Translations under genes and position numbers: made by a program
Notes under the pieces: generated by a model
The model's database searches: none
What the model saw: only the letters and a program-made list of their open reading frames with translations
Told to the model about the DNA's origin: nothing
Shown here: positions 21,449 to 33,949 of the stretch, in pieces
Numbering within the stretch: the first letter of the stretch is position 1
Layout: each line of letters opens with the position of its first letter
Source of the DNA: Dactylorhiza incarnata
Taxonomy: Eukaryota > Streptophyta > Magnoliopsida > Asparagales > Orchidaceae
NCBI GenBank assembly: GCA_033032865.1
Contig: JAWHQI010000258.1
Span: 62,001-126,000, forward strand
Direction of reading: 5' to 3'
Length of the DNA stretch: 64,000 bases

Positions 21449-22680
21449 TGTTGGAACACGCGTTCTGCATCTCTTGATTTGAGAATAACAAATATCATTA
21501 TGTATTTGATCATACTTGTCTTGTGTTTATAGTGTGCGGGAAATACAGGTACAATACCACTCTGAATGCGTACATGGAATGCGAGGCAGAATGAAGACAA
21601 TGCTCTGAATGAAGACCTACTGCGCGGCGGTAACACCTACCGTTGGCGGTAGCTATCGTGTCAATTGGACAGCTGGGAAATTGCATTTGAACGCAAGGAC
21701 TGGCGGGAGAGAAGAGCTAACGCGCGACGGTAACTTATGGAATGTGCGGCGTTAACGCTGATTGAGGAGTCAAATAAAGCAAGAAATCACTCGAACGGCG
21801 GGAGCGTATAAAGAACTAATGTGGCACGGTAACCCTATCGCGGCGCGGTAGTGGTTGCCTAAAATAAGGAACGCGCATACCATTCCTAGACGGATGCGCC
21901 ACAGATCTCATTCAATTTAGGCTACCGCCCGGCGGTAACACCTACCGCCAGCGCTAGCTCACAGGCATATATAAAGAGCCACTCCGCCTATTCTTTTAAT
22001 GATCAACCACAAAGTTACAACTCCGTACCTTTTCATGAGAGCCCTCATCCTAGACGTCCAGAGCACTCCCTACATCAACCTTGAAGATCAAGAGTGGAAC
22101 TTGAAGGAGGACTCACTCAACGCTCATTCTACACGAAGGAAAAACGCGTCGACTACTCCGATCTTTAGCGTTCCTTCGTCATCTCCTTCAGAGTTTCCTA
22201 TACTGAGTTTTTATATTATGAATATCACATCTTTCATCTTGTATTCTCTTTTTATTTTGGTCACTACTTTTGTATCGTTAGTGGAATTCGGTGCAAATGT
22301 TGGCGACTAGGTCATGCGCGACTTAGGAAGGAATTCGCCGCGAGTGTTGTGACTAGATCTAGGATTTAGGTCTAGGGGGCGGCTTGAGGCCTATCTAGGA
22401 AGTGATAGACTAGGACCAACCGGTCCTTGGGGATAGGGTCGGTATATAAAATAAAAATGTCTTTTATATTTTACCGCATTGATTTCTAGCGTCATGAAAA
22501 TCAATTTTTGTAATCGATTTATTCAAGAATTATAATCATGTTTTGTTTTATAATATTGATTTGAATTTCTATTCACTAAAATATTTTGGGAAAATATTTT
22601 TGTTCTAAATTTTCAAATATATAGTAAATTTCTTAAAACCCTTTATTCACCCCCCTCTAAGGGTGCCTATAGATTCAACA
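21449..22680 (+). repeat. Copia 5' LTR with PBS at 22683
   Basis: Starts TGTTGGAACACG and ends GATTCAACA. TATA-like CATATATAAAGAGCC lies near 21964. The primer-binding site TGGCATCAGAGCC (22683-22695) follows after AG, one mismatch from the initiator-Met site. GCCCGGCGGTAACACCTACC-type motifs occur near 21630 and 21930. Confidence 0.9.
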
Positions 22681-22681
22681 A

Positions 22682-23900
22682 GTGGCATCAGAGCCAGGTT
22701 ATTCCAAAACGGTTACACCACCGGAAATAATTGCGCATTATGATCTGGCTTTCAATGAGGGGCAAGGGATTAGTCGACCTCCGTTGTTCACCGGTTCCGA
22801 TTACAATTATTGGCGAACTAGGATGATGTGCATTCTAATGACATTAGATCTAGAAGTTTGGGCTATGGTAGAACAACGCTACTCTCCTCCTACAATTGTA
22901 GTTGGAGGAATAACTATTGAGAAACACAAAGAAAATGGAACGATAAAGATAAATTAAAATATAAAAATAATGCTAAAGCTATGAATTCTCTGTTTAGTGC
23001 TCTTGATAGAACTAAGTTTAATCATACTTGTGCATGTGAAATTGCTTTTTATATTTGGAATTTATTGGAACTAACTCATGAAGGTAGATCGCATGTCAAG
23101 GACTCAAAGCTCTTTCAATTATAGTCCGAATACGAAAAATTCTGGATGGATGTGGATGAAGACGTGGACTCCATGTACACAAGGTTTACTAAGATCGTGA
23201 ATACTTCAAAGGTTCTTGGAAAAACTTTTTCCAACGGCGACCTAGTGAGGAAGATACTAAGATCTCTTCCACCACAATTCAATCCAAAGGTGACGACCAT
23301 TTCTGAATCGCATGATCTAAAGCGGCTTCAAATTGAGAGCCTCAAACCCATGAGGTTTAACTCAAGATCCAACATGAAGAATACAACAAGGATCCGAAAA
23401 AGAAACTTTGGCGCTAAGATCAAAGAAGGAGACCAACGATGACGATGAAGATGATGAGGAGAATCTCTTTGTGAAGAACTTCAAAAGGTTCATGAGAAAT
23501 CCGAAAAGGAGAAACACCTTCCGAAAATACTTCACCAAAGATACAAGAAATAAGAGATCGTGGTCTAAGAAACAGAAAGCTAGCAGCGACAACGACGAAG
23601 AGCGACCACCACCGGAGTGCTAACATTGCCGAAGGACCGGAAATATCCGAACCAATTGCCCAAAATATCTAAAGGAGCAAAAAGAAAAGCAGTACAAAGG
23701 GAAGGAGAAAAAGAAGGTGCTAAAGGCGGTCATATGGGATGACTCCTCTGAGGAATCAAGCGACTCTAGCTCAAGCGATGATGAAGAGGCAAACATGTGT
23801 CTCATGGGAAACAACAACACACCTTCAGATGACGAAAGCAGTGTCCAGAGCGACACTGAGGTACCTCCTCCCTCTTATGATGATCTTTTTTTCTGAATAT
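22682..23900 (+). pseudogene. Copia gag
   Basis: The first frame contains ISRPPLFTGSDYNYWRTRM, the usual Copia gag start. It stops at about 22955, and homology continues in other frames with NGDLVRKILRSLPPQFNPKV (23236-23295). A zinc-knuckle relic (C-HCRRTGNIRTNC) lies at 23620-23660, where the second Cys codon region contains a stop (TAA). A Ser/Asp/Glu-rich linker (DDSSEESSDSSSSDDEE) ends it at about 23795. The knuckle stop and several frameshifts make it non-functional. Confidence 0.85.
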
Positions 23901-24640
23901 ATGAAAACATGCAAATATTTTGAGAAGAGTTTATATGATCTAGACATGTTAAAATTTGAAAATAAAATTTTATTAAAAGAGAATAAAAAATTATCTAAAG
24001 AAGTAAAGGTATTAGGGAAAGAGAAGATTGTTTGACAAAAGTGCAATCACTCGTTGACAAGGATTAAAGAATTTGAAGAAGCACTCTTTAAAACCTAATC
24101 TGATTTTGAATCTCAAACTAAAAAGAGGGGGGATTTAGAAAGCAAACTCAAAACTTCTCTTTCACAGATCGAGCAAGCAAAAACAACGTTTGCAAATATA
24201 TGTGTAATGCTCGTAACTAAAAATACGTCATTAAAAGCCTGAACCCATGACTTAAATGTTGCTATTGAAAATTTCGGGGTTGGCCAAAAGTCTCTTGACA
24301 TGATCTTGGCCAACCAATGTCATGGAAGTGGTAAATTTGGGCTTGGTTACTCCTATGTGAGTTATTGCCCGGTGGTAACACTAACTGTCGGCGGTAGCTT
24401 AAAATCCAGTAAAAATGCTAGCTTAAATAAAAATTCTGGAAAATATTTTAATGGATCGTCATCTTCCAGTAAGAGTCCACCCAGGAATCCGAAAGTAACA
24501 TCCACTTCTTATCTTTCATGTGTAAAATGCTATTTGGACATACTTTGGATTCTAGTAGGAAAAAGGGATCTAGCACTATAAAGCAAATCTTGGTACCTAA
24601 GATTTCCATCTATACTATTGGGGAAACCTCTTGGTATCCG
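23885..24640 (+). pseudogene. Copia gag-protease linker (coiled-coil region), decayed
   Basis: Lys/Glu-rich heptad-like text (MLKFENKILLKENKKLSKEV) at 23946-24005 is followed by further decayed frames to about 24640. A CGGTGGTAACACTAACTGTC / GGCGGTAGC motif at 24370-24402 resembles sequence found in this element's own LTR. Confidence 0.6.
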
Positions 24641-24666
24641 GATCTTTCCTTCCAACTTCCTTTTAG

Positions 24667-25385
24667 GTGTGTTGGCAGGTTAAGGACAAAGGAGTCATGT
24701 CATATCTGGACTCGGGATGCTCCAAACATATGATGGACAATAAATATAAGTTCCTTAGCCTTGTGAAGAAGAAAAGAGGACTGGTGACGTTTGGCGATAA
24801 CGGGAAACGAAGGATCATGAACATCAGTACAGTAGGTAACGAATCATTTTCCATTTCCATTATTTAATTTATAGAAGATTTAAACATAATTTGATTTCAA
24901 TTAGTCAATTATGTGATAAAAGAATTGAATGTTTTATTTGAATCTTCTATAAATCTTTACAAAATTATAAATTCAAAAATAAATGATATTGTACTCACTG
25001 CACCTAGAACTCATAATGTTTATATGATTGTCTTTAATGATCTTTCTCAATCTTCAATAAAATGTTTAATAACTAAAAATAATGAATTAAAATTTTGGCA
25101 TATGCGACTTGGTAATTCTGGAATCAAGTTAATTTTAAAATTATCTAAAGATAAATTAATTAGAGGACTACCTACACTAAACGATAATTTATCCTCACTT
25201 TGTACACCTTGGCAAAAAGAAAAAAAAAATTAAATACTCTTTTAAAAGTAAAAATAAAATTTCTACCACTAGACCTCTTCAGCTAATTCATATGGATCTA
25301 TTTGGTCTCATTAGCGCATCTAGTCTACGTGGAAGAAAATACATTTCTGTACTTATTGATGATTTTTCTCCTTTTTGTTGGACTA
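24667..25385 (+). pseudogene. Copia protease and N-terminal integrase, interrupted
   Basis: YLDSGCSKHMMDNKYKF (24699-24750) is the Copia protease DSGCSxHMT block with intact Asp-Ser-Gly. LKFWHMRLGNSGIKLI near 25090-25135 is the zinc-binding pre-integrase. HMDLFGLISASSLRGRKYIS near 25283-25345 starts the integrase core with its first catalytic Asp. The frame runs to 25385, where the chromovirus is inserted after GACTA. The rest of integrase resumes at 32639. Confidence 0.85.
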
Positions 25386-26530
25386 TGATGTAAAACGGTG
25401 GGCGGTTTTGAGAATTAAATTAAACTTTCATATCTTTATTTTATTCTTTAATTTTTATTTTATTTTTTTAATAGAAAAAATAATGAGATCGGACGAGTGT
25501 CCAAATCAAGTTCGCGCGCAAATTCTTACTCGTCACTCGTAACCTTAAGAGATTTGTAATTTTGCTCGGGTCGTTCTCTTGGAGTTCGTATGGACTTGAT
25601 TCCTCTACGTTAGGATATTTTCCACCGCAAACAATCACAAGTAATGACTTATGAAATAAAAGAAACAGTAAATAATAGCAGTGAGAACGCACGGCAAGCC
25701 CAAAAAATTATTTAGAATGACACATAAATTTAGGCTAACTCAAAGGAGGAAGGATACGAGAAAGTTACCGGGGAAGAATAAATCCTTCCCAAATCCGGAG
25801 TTCACAGGACGAAGATTGTTGTTCACGACAACTGATTGGCGGAGGATAAGTCGTGGTCGACGCCAATCGATCCGACACGGCGACAATCCCGGTCCCGATG
25901 TTGGCGAACACTGGACCCGCGATGATCTGGCGGAAAGAAGCGTCGTCGTCGGCGCCAGAGATGGATGTCGGTGCAGTCCTGGAGGTTCGGCGAGGAGGTT
26001 GGCGCTCGACAGGACTCGTCGGCGCTGGAGAGGAGAAAGGCGAAAGGATTCAATCAGAGCTGGAGGGGAAGAAGATGGAGGTCGGCCGGTTTCCGTAGAG
26101 AACGAAGGATCGTTCTCCACGAAATTTTCCTGCCTGCCTTTTCTTTTTCTGTCCGTGAGTTTTAATAAGGGGGAGGGGATTTGTTTAAAGCAAAGAAATC
26201 CAAATGAGGTATTATTTGGAATTTTTAAAATAGTTTTGGGCTGAATTTCTAAATGGGGGCTGCCACAATAAAAGGAATTGTTTAATGGGGGATTTTGGAT
26301 TCAAAATGAATTCCGAAAATGATTGATTATTTTAAATAATTTAAGTGTCTCCTGCGTAATTTTGGGCTTGCCGCTAATGTCCTAACTCCTAAATTTACTG
26401 GACCATTTATTAAGGGTCTTATCGGGTGGTCAGACCGATAAGTCGTAAATCACAAGCTGATGCGTAAACAAGAATACATAGAGTAAATAAAAATGCGTAA
26501 ATAAAACTTGATGCGTCGCAGGGTGCATCG
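25386..26530 (-). repeat. 3' LTR of the chromovirus
   Basis: Matches 31511-32638 closely. Its minus-strand start is CGATGCACC where the other LTR has TGATGCACC, one substitution at the terminal base. The polyprotein stop (26419-26421) lies within this LTR, so the last ~37 codons after the chromodomain are LTR-encoded. Confidence 0.93.
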
Positions 26531-29500
26531 GGGTTGAAAAACTCGACCCCGTCGAGGTCTTCACAAAGGCTAGCAATAGAAAGATCTGGTCGTCGTCGTT
26601 GTAGTTCGTCCGTGCTGATCCAAGAGCAGTCTGTCACGTCCCGTCCCTTCCACGAGACTAGGTAACGCTGGTATGTCCCGTGGCGAGTGCGGAATTCCCG
26701 TACATCAAGTACCTGGTCAATCTCCTCAGTAGTAGGTGTCAGTGCTGGTACCAAGTTAGACGGTATCTCTTGCGCTGCAACCGGTGGACTGGGGCTGGAA
26801 CTAGGTGGATCTCCATAAAATAGAGTCAGATCAGCCACGTTAAATATCGGTGAAGTACCGAATTCAACGGGCAAATCTAGAAGATAGGCATTCTCCCCTA
26901 TGCGCTTTCGGATCTGGAAAGGACCAAACTTCCTCTGTTGTAACTTATGATAGGTACCCGGACTGAATCTCTGCTTCCTGAAATAAGCAAAAACCCAATC
27001 TCCTTCCGAAAAGTACAATTCCCGACGATGACGATCGGCCATGGATTTATATTTTTCGGAAGTAGCTCGCAATTTATTAGCAATAATTTTATGTAATTCC
27101 TTTAAATAATCTACATGGGCTTGCGCATCAACGGAAATACGTTCATGAGATGGAAGTGGATGGCGGTCAAGCAGATGGGGTATGGAGAATCCATAAACAA
27201 TCTCGAAAGGAGACTTATTAGTAGAGCGGTTAATAGAGTTATTAAATGCGAATTCTGCTTGCGGTATTATAATATCTCATTGCTTCGGATTCTCCCCAGA
27301 TAAACACCGAAGAAGATCGCCCAAACTTCTATTAACGACCTCGGTCTGTCCGTCGGTCTGAGGATGATATGTGCTGCTAAACTCTAGTTTGGTGCCCAAT
27401 CGACCTCATAATGTTTTCCAAAAGTAACTCATAAAACGTGTATCCCTATCAGAAGTGATAGACTTAGGAATACCATGTAAGCGAACAATTTCTTTAAAAA
27501 AATAATCAGCGACGTGTACGGCACTAGATGTTTTTCGACACGGTATAAAATGAGCCATTTTTGAAAAGCGATCTACAACCACAAAAATAGAATCGACTTT
27601 CCTTCGTGTGCGAGGAAGTCCAACCACAAAATCCATAGAAATATCGTCTCACGGTCTCTCAGGTATTGGTAAGGGCGTATATAAACCAGTGTTTTGTGCG
27701 TTCCCTTTATAGAGTTGACATGTCATGCAGTGCCTAACAAATTCGATGACATCATTTTTCAGTCTAGGCCAATAATAACGAGCAGTGGTTAAGTCCAGTA
27801 ATTTTGATTGACCTACGTGTCCACCTAATCCAGATGAGTGTAGCTCTCGAAGTAACGTGTCCCTAAGAGGTCCTTCGCAAATGCAAAGTCGGATGCCTCT
27901 AAATAAGTATCCCTCACTCAGTACATACTGGGTAGTGGGGTCAGTCCCACTGTGCTGACACGAGAGCCGGATGTCTCGGAAGAAAGGATCAGTAGCGTAT
28001 TGGTCGCGCTGTGAATTTAGTGAGGTAATATACGGCTGTAACGTGACTAGAAGATGGGAGCGACGACTAAGTGCGTCAGCTACTCGGTTCGTGATACCAG
28101 GTTTGTGTTTTAAATGAAAAGGGAACTCGTGCAGGTAAGCAGCCCACTTGGCATGACGTCTAATCTCCTTTTGGGAATTCAGATGCTTCAACGCCTCATG
28201 ATCGGTGTTCAACACAAACTCGCGCTGGATCAGATAGTGTCTCCAATGGCGGAGAGCCTGAACGATAGCGTAAAACTCTATATCATAAGTGGAATATCTA
28301 GTCTTTGCTTCATTCAGTTTCTCACTAAAGAATGCTATGGGTCGACCCTCCTGACTCAAAACGGCACCAATCCCTACAATGGATGCGTCACAGTCAACCT
28401 CAAATATTTTGTCAAAATCAGGGAGTGCCAGAACAGGTGCACTCGTGAGTCTTTCTTTAACTAAAATAAATGCTCGTTTGGCTTCCATCGTCCAAATAAG
28501 CGTACCTTTCTTCAGGCAATCAGTCACAGGTGCTATCAAGGTACTAAAGTTTCGTATAAATCTCCAATAAAAAGACGCTAGCCCATGAAATCCTCGAGCC
28601 TCAGTAATCGTCCTAGGGCTCGGCCAAGATTCTATCGCCTTGACCTTCTCTCTATCGACCTTAATACCATCAGATGAAACAATATATCCTAAGAAGGTCA
28701 GGCTGTCAGTCAAAAATGTGCACTTCTTCAAATTCACATAGAGTTTGTTTGTGCGAAGGATCTCTAATACTTGCCTAAGATGAATTAAGTGCTGATCAGG
28801 ATCAAGACTATATATCAAAATATCGTCAAAGTATACCACTACGCAAACTCCTATGAGTGGCCTAAACACTTGATTCATCACTCGCATGAATGTGCTGGGA
28901 GCATTGGAGAGACCAAAAGGCATCACCAGCCACTCGTATAATCCCTCCTTAGTTTTAAACGCAGTCTTCCACTCAGCCCCGGGTCGAATCCTAATCTGGT
29001 GGTATCCACTCTTTAGATCAATCTTCGAAAATACGCGGGATCCACTAAGCATGTCCAATATGTCGTCCAAATGGAGGATGGGAAGACGATATTTAATAGT
29101 AATTTTGTTTATCGCTCTGCTATCGACACACATACGCCAAGTCCCGTCTTTCTGAGGAACTAACAATGCAGGGACGGCGCATGGACTCATACTCTCCCTA
29201 ACGTGACCCTTCGAAATCAACTCGGTCACCTGCCTATGGAGTTCCTCATGCTCTCTCGGACTCATACGATAGTGGGGAAGGTGAGGTAGACTAACTCCTG
29301 GCATCAAGTCGATACAGTGTTGAATGTCCCTCATCGGGGGAAGCTGATCGGGCAACTCCTCTGGCATAATCTCGGAGAACTCATCAATAAGGGGTTGCAC
29401 TGTACTAGGGATATCTAATGTGGGGGTAGTCGAATCAATACCCGACAAAATGTAAACTACGTCACTATCCTTCATCTCCTCCTGGAATTGTGGCCCTGTC

Positions 29501-30888
29501 AGTAACATGGTGGCGGAGGGGAAGGATATAGCCGATACTGTAGTGGACGGAGGTGAAGATCTCTCTGGGGCTTTGGGAACAAGACTGTTCTTCTGGGGAA
29601 GAAGAACGATCTTGCGCCCGTTGCGCTCGAATGTGTAGGAGTTCTTCACTCCATCATGCATGACTCGTCTATCGTACTGCCAAGGCCGTCCTAGTAGGAT
29701 GTGACAGACCTCGATAGTAGCGATGTGACACCACACTGCGTCCTGATATGTGCTACCTATAGAAAACTCTACGAGGCACTGGTGTGTGATCGGAAGAGTC
29801 GTGCTACTCGTGACCCAAGATAGACTATAGGGTTTTCCTAACGGTTGTGACTTCAACTTCAGCTTATCTACCATACGCTGAGAAACAAAGTTCTCCATAC
29901 TACCGCTATCAATGATGATGGAGCAGAACTGCCCCTGAATGCGCGCGGTCGTACGAAAAATGTTGTTCCTCAACCATTCGTCGTCAGTGGGAGCCTTAGG
30001 AGTTAGGAGACTATGTTGGAGAACGCACACAAACGATTCAGGCTGCTCTCCCTCAACTTCGTACTCACTCTCTAACTCGGGCTCAGGAGTCGGGTCAGGA
30101 TGAGAGTCACTAAGGAAGACCTCATACTCAGGTTCTGACCCACTCTCAGAATCAATGACGGCGACGAAGTGGCGTCGCGGGCACTCAGAAGATTTATGTC
30201 CCGGCTCCATACACTTGAAACATCTAAAGGTGCCAGCCTGTGGTCTAGTGCCGACAATCTCCTTGCCTCTAGTGGATGTGGTGGGTAAGGCGGGAGTGCT
30301 CGGAGGCACAGCGGGACGAGGGGGTCCGGCAGTCCAAGTCACCGAAGTGGAAGTGTGAGTAGATGGGGGTCTATCTGTAGACCTAAACCCGGATGTCCTC
30401 TTCTGCGAGGCCTCGGCTCTACGTGCGCGACTCGAAACTTCTCCTAAGTCCTTATAGTCAAATAACTCCAGTTGATCTCTAATGGAATGTCGTAATCCGT
30501 TCAGATATCGAGAGACAACCATGTCATCGTCCTCTCGGAGATTGAGGCGAGACTGGAGTACTAGGAATTCGTTCGTGTATTCGTCCACCGATAGTTTGTC
30601 TTGACGTAGATTGTGGACCTTACGATATAGGGTTTGCATGTAATCAGGAGGCACATACCGTTTTCGAATTTGTTCTTTAAACTCTGCCCATGTGGTGATG
30701 GGTGGCATGCCTAAATTGAACCTAGTTCGCTCTATTTGTTCCCACCAAACTAACGCTGGACCTTTAAGTCTCATAGTGGCGTACTCAACCTGCCTAGCTC
30801 GGGGCATTTGCTTCCAAGCCAAGTAGCGATCCATCCTGGCACACCAATCTAGACAACGTTCGGGTTCAGTACCCCTCAAAGTCACCAA
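26419..30888 (-). pseudogene. Chromovirus polyprotein (gag-PR-RT-RH-IN-chromodomain) with three in-frame TGA stops
   Basis: The first 1,079 codons (30888-27649) are open. Gag is at residues 1-165 (ALVWWEQIERTRFN). The knuckle CFKCMEPGHKSSEC is near 222-236. Protease IIDSGSMENF is near 322. RT runs about 560-740, with YFDDILIYS near 685. RNase H is about 820-940 (EVDCDAS, TDHEAL). The integrase HHCC finger is at 1010-1065. The same frame continues through TGA at 27649-27651, 27406-27408 and 27277-27279 to 26419, covering integrase core, GPF region (KFGPFQIRKRIG) and a chromodomain (YLVSWKGRDVTDCSWIS). All three stops replace conserved tryptophans. Catalytic RT residues look intact, but integrase cannot be made without readthrough. 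Confidence 0.93.
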
Positions 30889-31200
30889 CGTCTAACTTGA
30901 CTCCCATATCCCAACGAGGACGGTCATGAGGTTCGTCAAGTGGCACGGGTTCGGGTTCGGGTTCGGGCTCAGGTGGTGCAAGCTCTAGTGGTCTAGGGTT
31001 CGGGTTTACTTCGTTCACGGGTGCGCAGTTTGTGTATGGTGGCTTCGATATTATTAACCGAAGTACGCAACTCATTCATAACGTGTGTGACACTACCCAT
31101 ACCCGTGGTGAGAGTCTCTACCGCTTTCATTAGTTCATTCATTCGTTGAGCTAAGTCCCCAACACTAGTTTCTAAATGATCGACACGCTTGCCCGTTTAA
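30866..31200 (-). pseudogene. Chromovirus gag N-terminal part, frameshifted from the main ORF
   Basis: VKLDVGDFEG at about 30885-30915 should run directly into TEPERCLDWCARMDRYLAWK of the main frame. One extra G in the GGGG run at about 30884 breaks it. Upstream, a heptad-like stretch (RVDHLETSVGDLAQRMNELM) at about 31190-31130 and a Pro/Glu repeat (EPEPEPEP) precede it, separated by another shift. This is the usual coiled-coil gag start of plant chromoviruses. Confidence 0.75.
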
Positions 31201-31496
31201 AAAAAAATTTAACTTAAATTTCTAGAAAGAAAAATAAATTTCTTATTTTTTTATTTTGATTTTAGAGGAAAGCAAAAAAGATTTTTTAAATAAAAAGGAA
31301 ATTATATTATATATATATTTGTGAGATTTTTCCCGAGTGGGTAAAAAAGCAAAAAAATATTTTTATTTCTTCTTTTTTTTTATTTTTTTTGCTTAAACGA
31401 AAGCAAATTTTGAAATGAAAGGGAATAAAAATTTATATTATATTTATTTTTGAAAAAGCGGATCGCTTGACTCGCGATAGAAGCGAATCAAAAAAG
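31201..31496. other. AT-rich leader of the chromovirus
   Basis: Very A/T-rich untranslated leader between the PBS and gag (runs such as TTTTTTATTTTTTTTG). No ORF. A purine/pyrimidine bias is visible but no other signal. Confidence 0.6.
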
Positions 31497-31510
31497 CTCT
31501 GATACCAAAC
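31497..31510 (-). promoter_or_regulatory. Primer-binding site of the chromovirus
   Basis: Reverse complement of GCTCTGATACCAAAC reads GTTTGGTATCAGAGC, containing TGGTATCAGAGC, complementary to the 3' end of initiator-Met tRNA. It lies one to three bases from the 5' LTR end, as expected. Confidence 0.92.
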
Positions 31511-32638
31511 TGATGTAAAACGGTGGGCGGTTTTGAGAATTAAATTAAACTTTCATATCTTTATTTTATTCTTTAATTTTTATTTTATTTTTTAATAGAA
31601 AAAATAATGAGATCGGACGAGTGTCGAAATCAAGTTCGCGCGCAAATTCTTACTCGTCACTCGGAACCTTAAGAGATTCGTAATTTTGCTCGGGTCGTTC
31701 TCTTGGAGTTCGTATGGACTTGATTCCTTTACGTTAGGATATTTTCCACCGCAAACAATCACAAGTAATGACTTATGAAATAAAAGAAACAGTAAATAAT
31801 AGCAGTGAGAACGCACGGTAAGCCCAAAAAATTATTTAGGACACATAAATTTAGGCTAACTCAAAGGAGCAAGGATACGAGAAAGTTAACGGGGAAGAAT
31901 AAATCCTTCCCAAATCCGGAGTTCACGGGACGAAGATTGTTGTTCACGACAACTGATTGGCGGAGGATAAGTCGTGGTCGACGCCAATCGATCCGACATG
32001 GCGACAATCCCGGTCCCGATGCTGGCAAACACTGGACCCGCGATGATCTGGCGGAAAGAAGCGTCGTCGTCGACGCCAGAGATGGATGCCGGTGCAGTCC
32101 TGGAGGTTCGGCGAGGAGGTTGGCGCTCGACAGGGGTCGCCGGCGCTGGAGAGGAGAAAGGCGAAAGGATTCAATCGGAGCTGGAGGGAAGAAGATGGAG
32201 GTCGGTCGGTTTCCGTAGAGAACGAAGGATCGTTCTCCACGAATTTTTCCTGCATGCCTTTTCTTTTTCTGTCCGTGAGTTTTAATAAGGGGGAGGGGAT
32301 TTGTTTAAAGCAAAGAAATCCAAATGAGGTATTATTTGGAATTTCTAAAATAGTTTTGGGCTGAATTTCTAAATGGGGGCTGCCACAATAAAAGGAATAT
32401 TGTTTAATGGGGGATTTTGGATTCAAAATGAATTCCGAAAATGATTGATTATTTTAAATAATTTAAGTGTCTCCTGCGTAATTTTGAGCTTGCCGCTAAT
32501 GTCCTAACTCCTAAATTTACTGGACCATTTATTAAGGGTCTTATCGGGTGGTCAGACCGATAAGCCGTAAATCACAAGATGATGCGTAAACAAGAATACA
32601 TAGAGTAAATAAAACTTAATGCGTCGCAGGGTGCATCA
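31511..32638 (-). repeat. 5' LTR of the chromovirus
   Basis: Starts (minus strand) TGATGCACCC at 32638 and ends TTTTACATCA at 31511. Near-identical to 25386-26530, including a GC-rich segment (31920-32200) that is open in several frames on both strands but is LTR and not a gene. Confidence 0.95.
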
Positions 32639-33500
32639 GACTATCTTTCTCACTTCTAAATCTAATGCGTTTATTGAATTTTCCAAACTATGCAAACGTA
32701 TTCAAAATGAACTTGATTTAAAAATAAATTGCATATGCTCAGATTATGGAGATGAATTTGAAAATGAAAAAATTTCATCTTTTTGTGAAAATTTAGGAAT
32801 TAAACACGAATTTTCCGCTCCACACACCCCACAACAAAACGGTGTAGTGGAGAGAAAAAAATAGAACCCTTTAAGAGTTAGCACACACTATGTTTTCTGA
32901 ATATGGGTTGCTTAGATATTTTTGAGCCGAAGCCGTTACCACTGCATGCTATATCATTAATCGAGCAATGTTTCGCCCATTTTTAAAATTAACTCCATAT
33001 GAACTTTATTTTCAAAAGAAATCTAATGTATCTTATTTTCGTGTATTGGATGTAATGTTTTTACTAAACACTAAAGATAACTTAGGTAAATTTGATGAAA
33101 AATGTGATGAATGTATTTTTATTAGGTATTCTTCAACTAGTAGGGTTTATAGAGTATATAACAAAAGAACAAAAATAGTTAAACAATCAATTCATGTTAG
33201 ATTTGATGAGTTTATTCCTTGTGTAGATTCTATTAAAATACAAGAAATGAAGAGGAACCTACTTCCATCGTGGAGCATAAGGATGATGAGCCACTCACGG
33301 TTGAGGAGGAGAAATAAGAAGAACATGAGGAGTATGTGCCGCTGAGTGTGCTCAAGTTTACAAAGAATCATTCACGAGAGCTTATAATTGGAGAACCGTC
33401 AAAAGGGATAACAACTCATTCATCTTTACATGAATCTTTTTCAAATCTATGTTTGTTTCTGAAATCGAACCAAAAAACGTTGCAACTGCTTTAAATGATG
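32639..33500 (+). pseudogene. Copia integrase, continuation after the chromovirus
   Basis: Resumes with AFIEFSKLCKRIQNELDLKI, then CSDYGDEFEN (second catalytic Asp), FSAPHTPQQNGVVERKK (catalytic Glu) ending in a stop at about 32863, then LKLTPYELYFQKKSNVSYFR and the DNA-binding tail to 33345. Stops and shifts occur after 32863 and near 33345. Confidence 0.85.
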
Positions 33501-33605
33501 AATCTTAGTTTTTGCTGTAAATGAAGAATTAATCAATTTGAATGAAATAAGGTTTGGAAACTAGTCGAGCGGCTATCTAACTATTCGGTAGTAGTTGAAA
33601 AATTG

Positions 33606-33935
33606 ATCAACAACAACAACAACATCATAACCCATATAGTCCCCAATCATTGGGGGTATGGGCGGGGGAAGATTGGAAACAGACCTAACCTTTGGCACTA
33701 TGCACAAAGTGGCTTCTCTCAGAGGAGAAAGACCTAACCTTTGACAATAAATGCACAAAGTGGCTGCTCACAGAGTACCACTGAAATAGTGGCCCCCTAT
33801 ACCGTCGCGTTTGCTGCGGAATCATGCCCTCAAATCAAAGCCAAAGACATCAGAGAGGGCAGACCCAAGAATCCATTTTGATTTATGTGCACATAACCAT
33901 GCTTCCTTCATTCAGCATCCAGAGCATTGGTGAAG
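33606..33935 (-). mobile_element. tRNA-type SINE (TS/Au-like), minus strand, in the Copia RT region
   Basis: Read in reverse it ends in GGGACTATATGGGTTATGAT followed by (GTT)5 at 33608-33623, the typical TTG-rich tail of plant TS-like SINEs. The preceding text contains CACTTTGTGCATAGTGCC and AGGTTAGGTCTG, as in that group. A CACTTTGTGCAT/AGGTTAGGTCT block is duplicated inside. The 5' edge and target duplication were not resolved. A 23-bp direct repeat (TAGATGGTGACTCTAAAATAA) lies just right, at 33949-33990. Confidence 0.6.
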
Positions 33936-33949
33936 CACAAAAAACTAGA

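Larger units (their letters stand above)
25386..32638 (-). mobile_element. Ty3/Gypsy chromovirus nested in the Copia integrase
   Basis: Full-length minus-strand element of 7,253 bp with perfect 5-bp duplication GACTA at 25381-25385 and 32639-32643. LTRs are 25386-26530 and 31511-32638 (minus-strand ends TGATGCACCC and TTTTACATCA). They differ by scattered substitutions and one short indel, far fewer than the host Copia's LTRs, so it is younger. A polyprotein frame with gag, zinc knuckle, protease, RT, RNase H, integrase and chromodomain fills the interior. Confidence 0.95.

Noticed and set aside
25853..26244. GC-rich protein-coding gene on the plus strand (and its copy at 31974-32285)
   Set aside because: Both lie inside the two LTRs of the chromovirus and are open in several frames on both strands.
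27277..27651. UGA decoded as tryptophan
   Set aside because: No evidence for code change in a plant nucleus; directional mutation is simpler. Kept only as a test in the findings.
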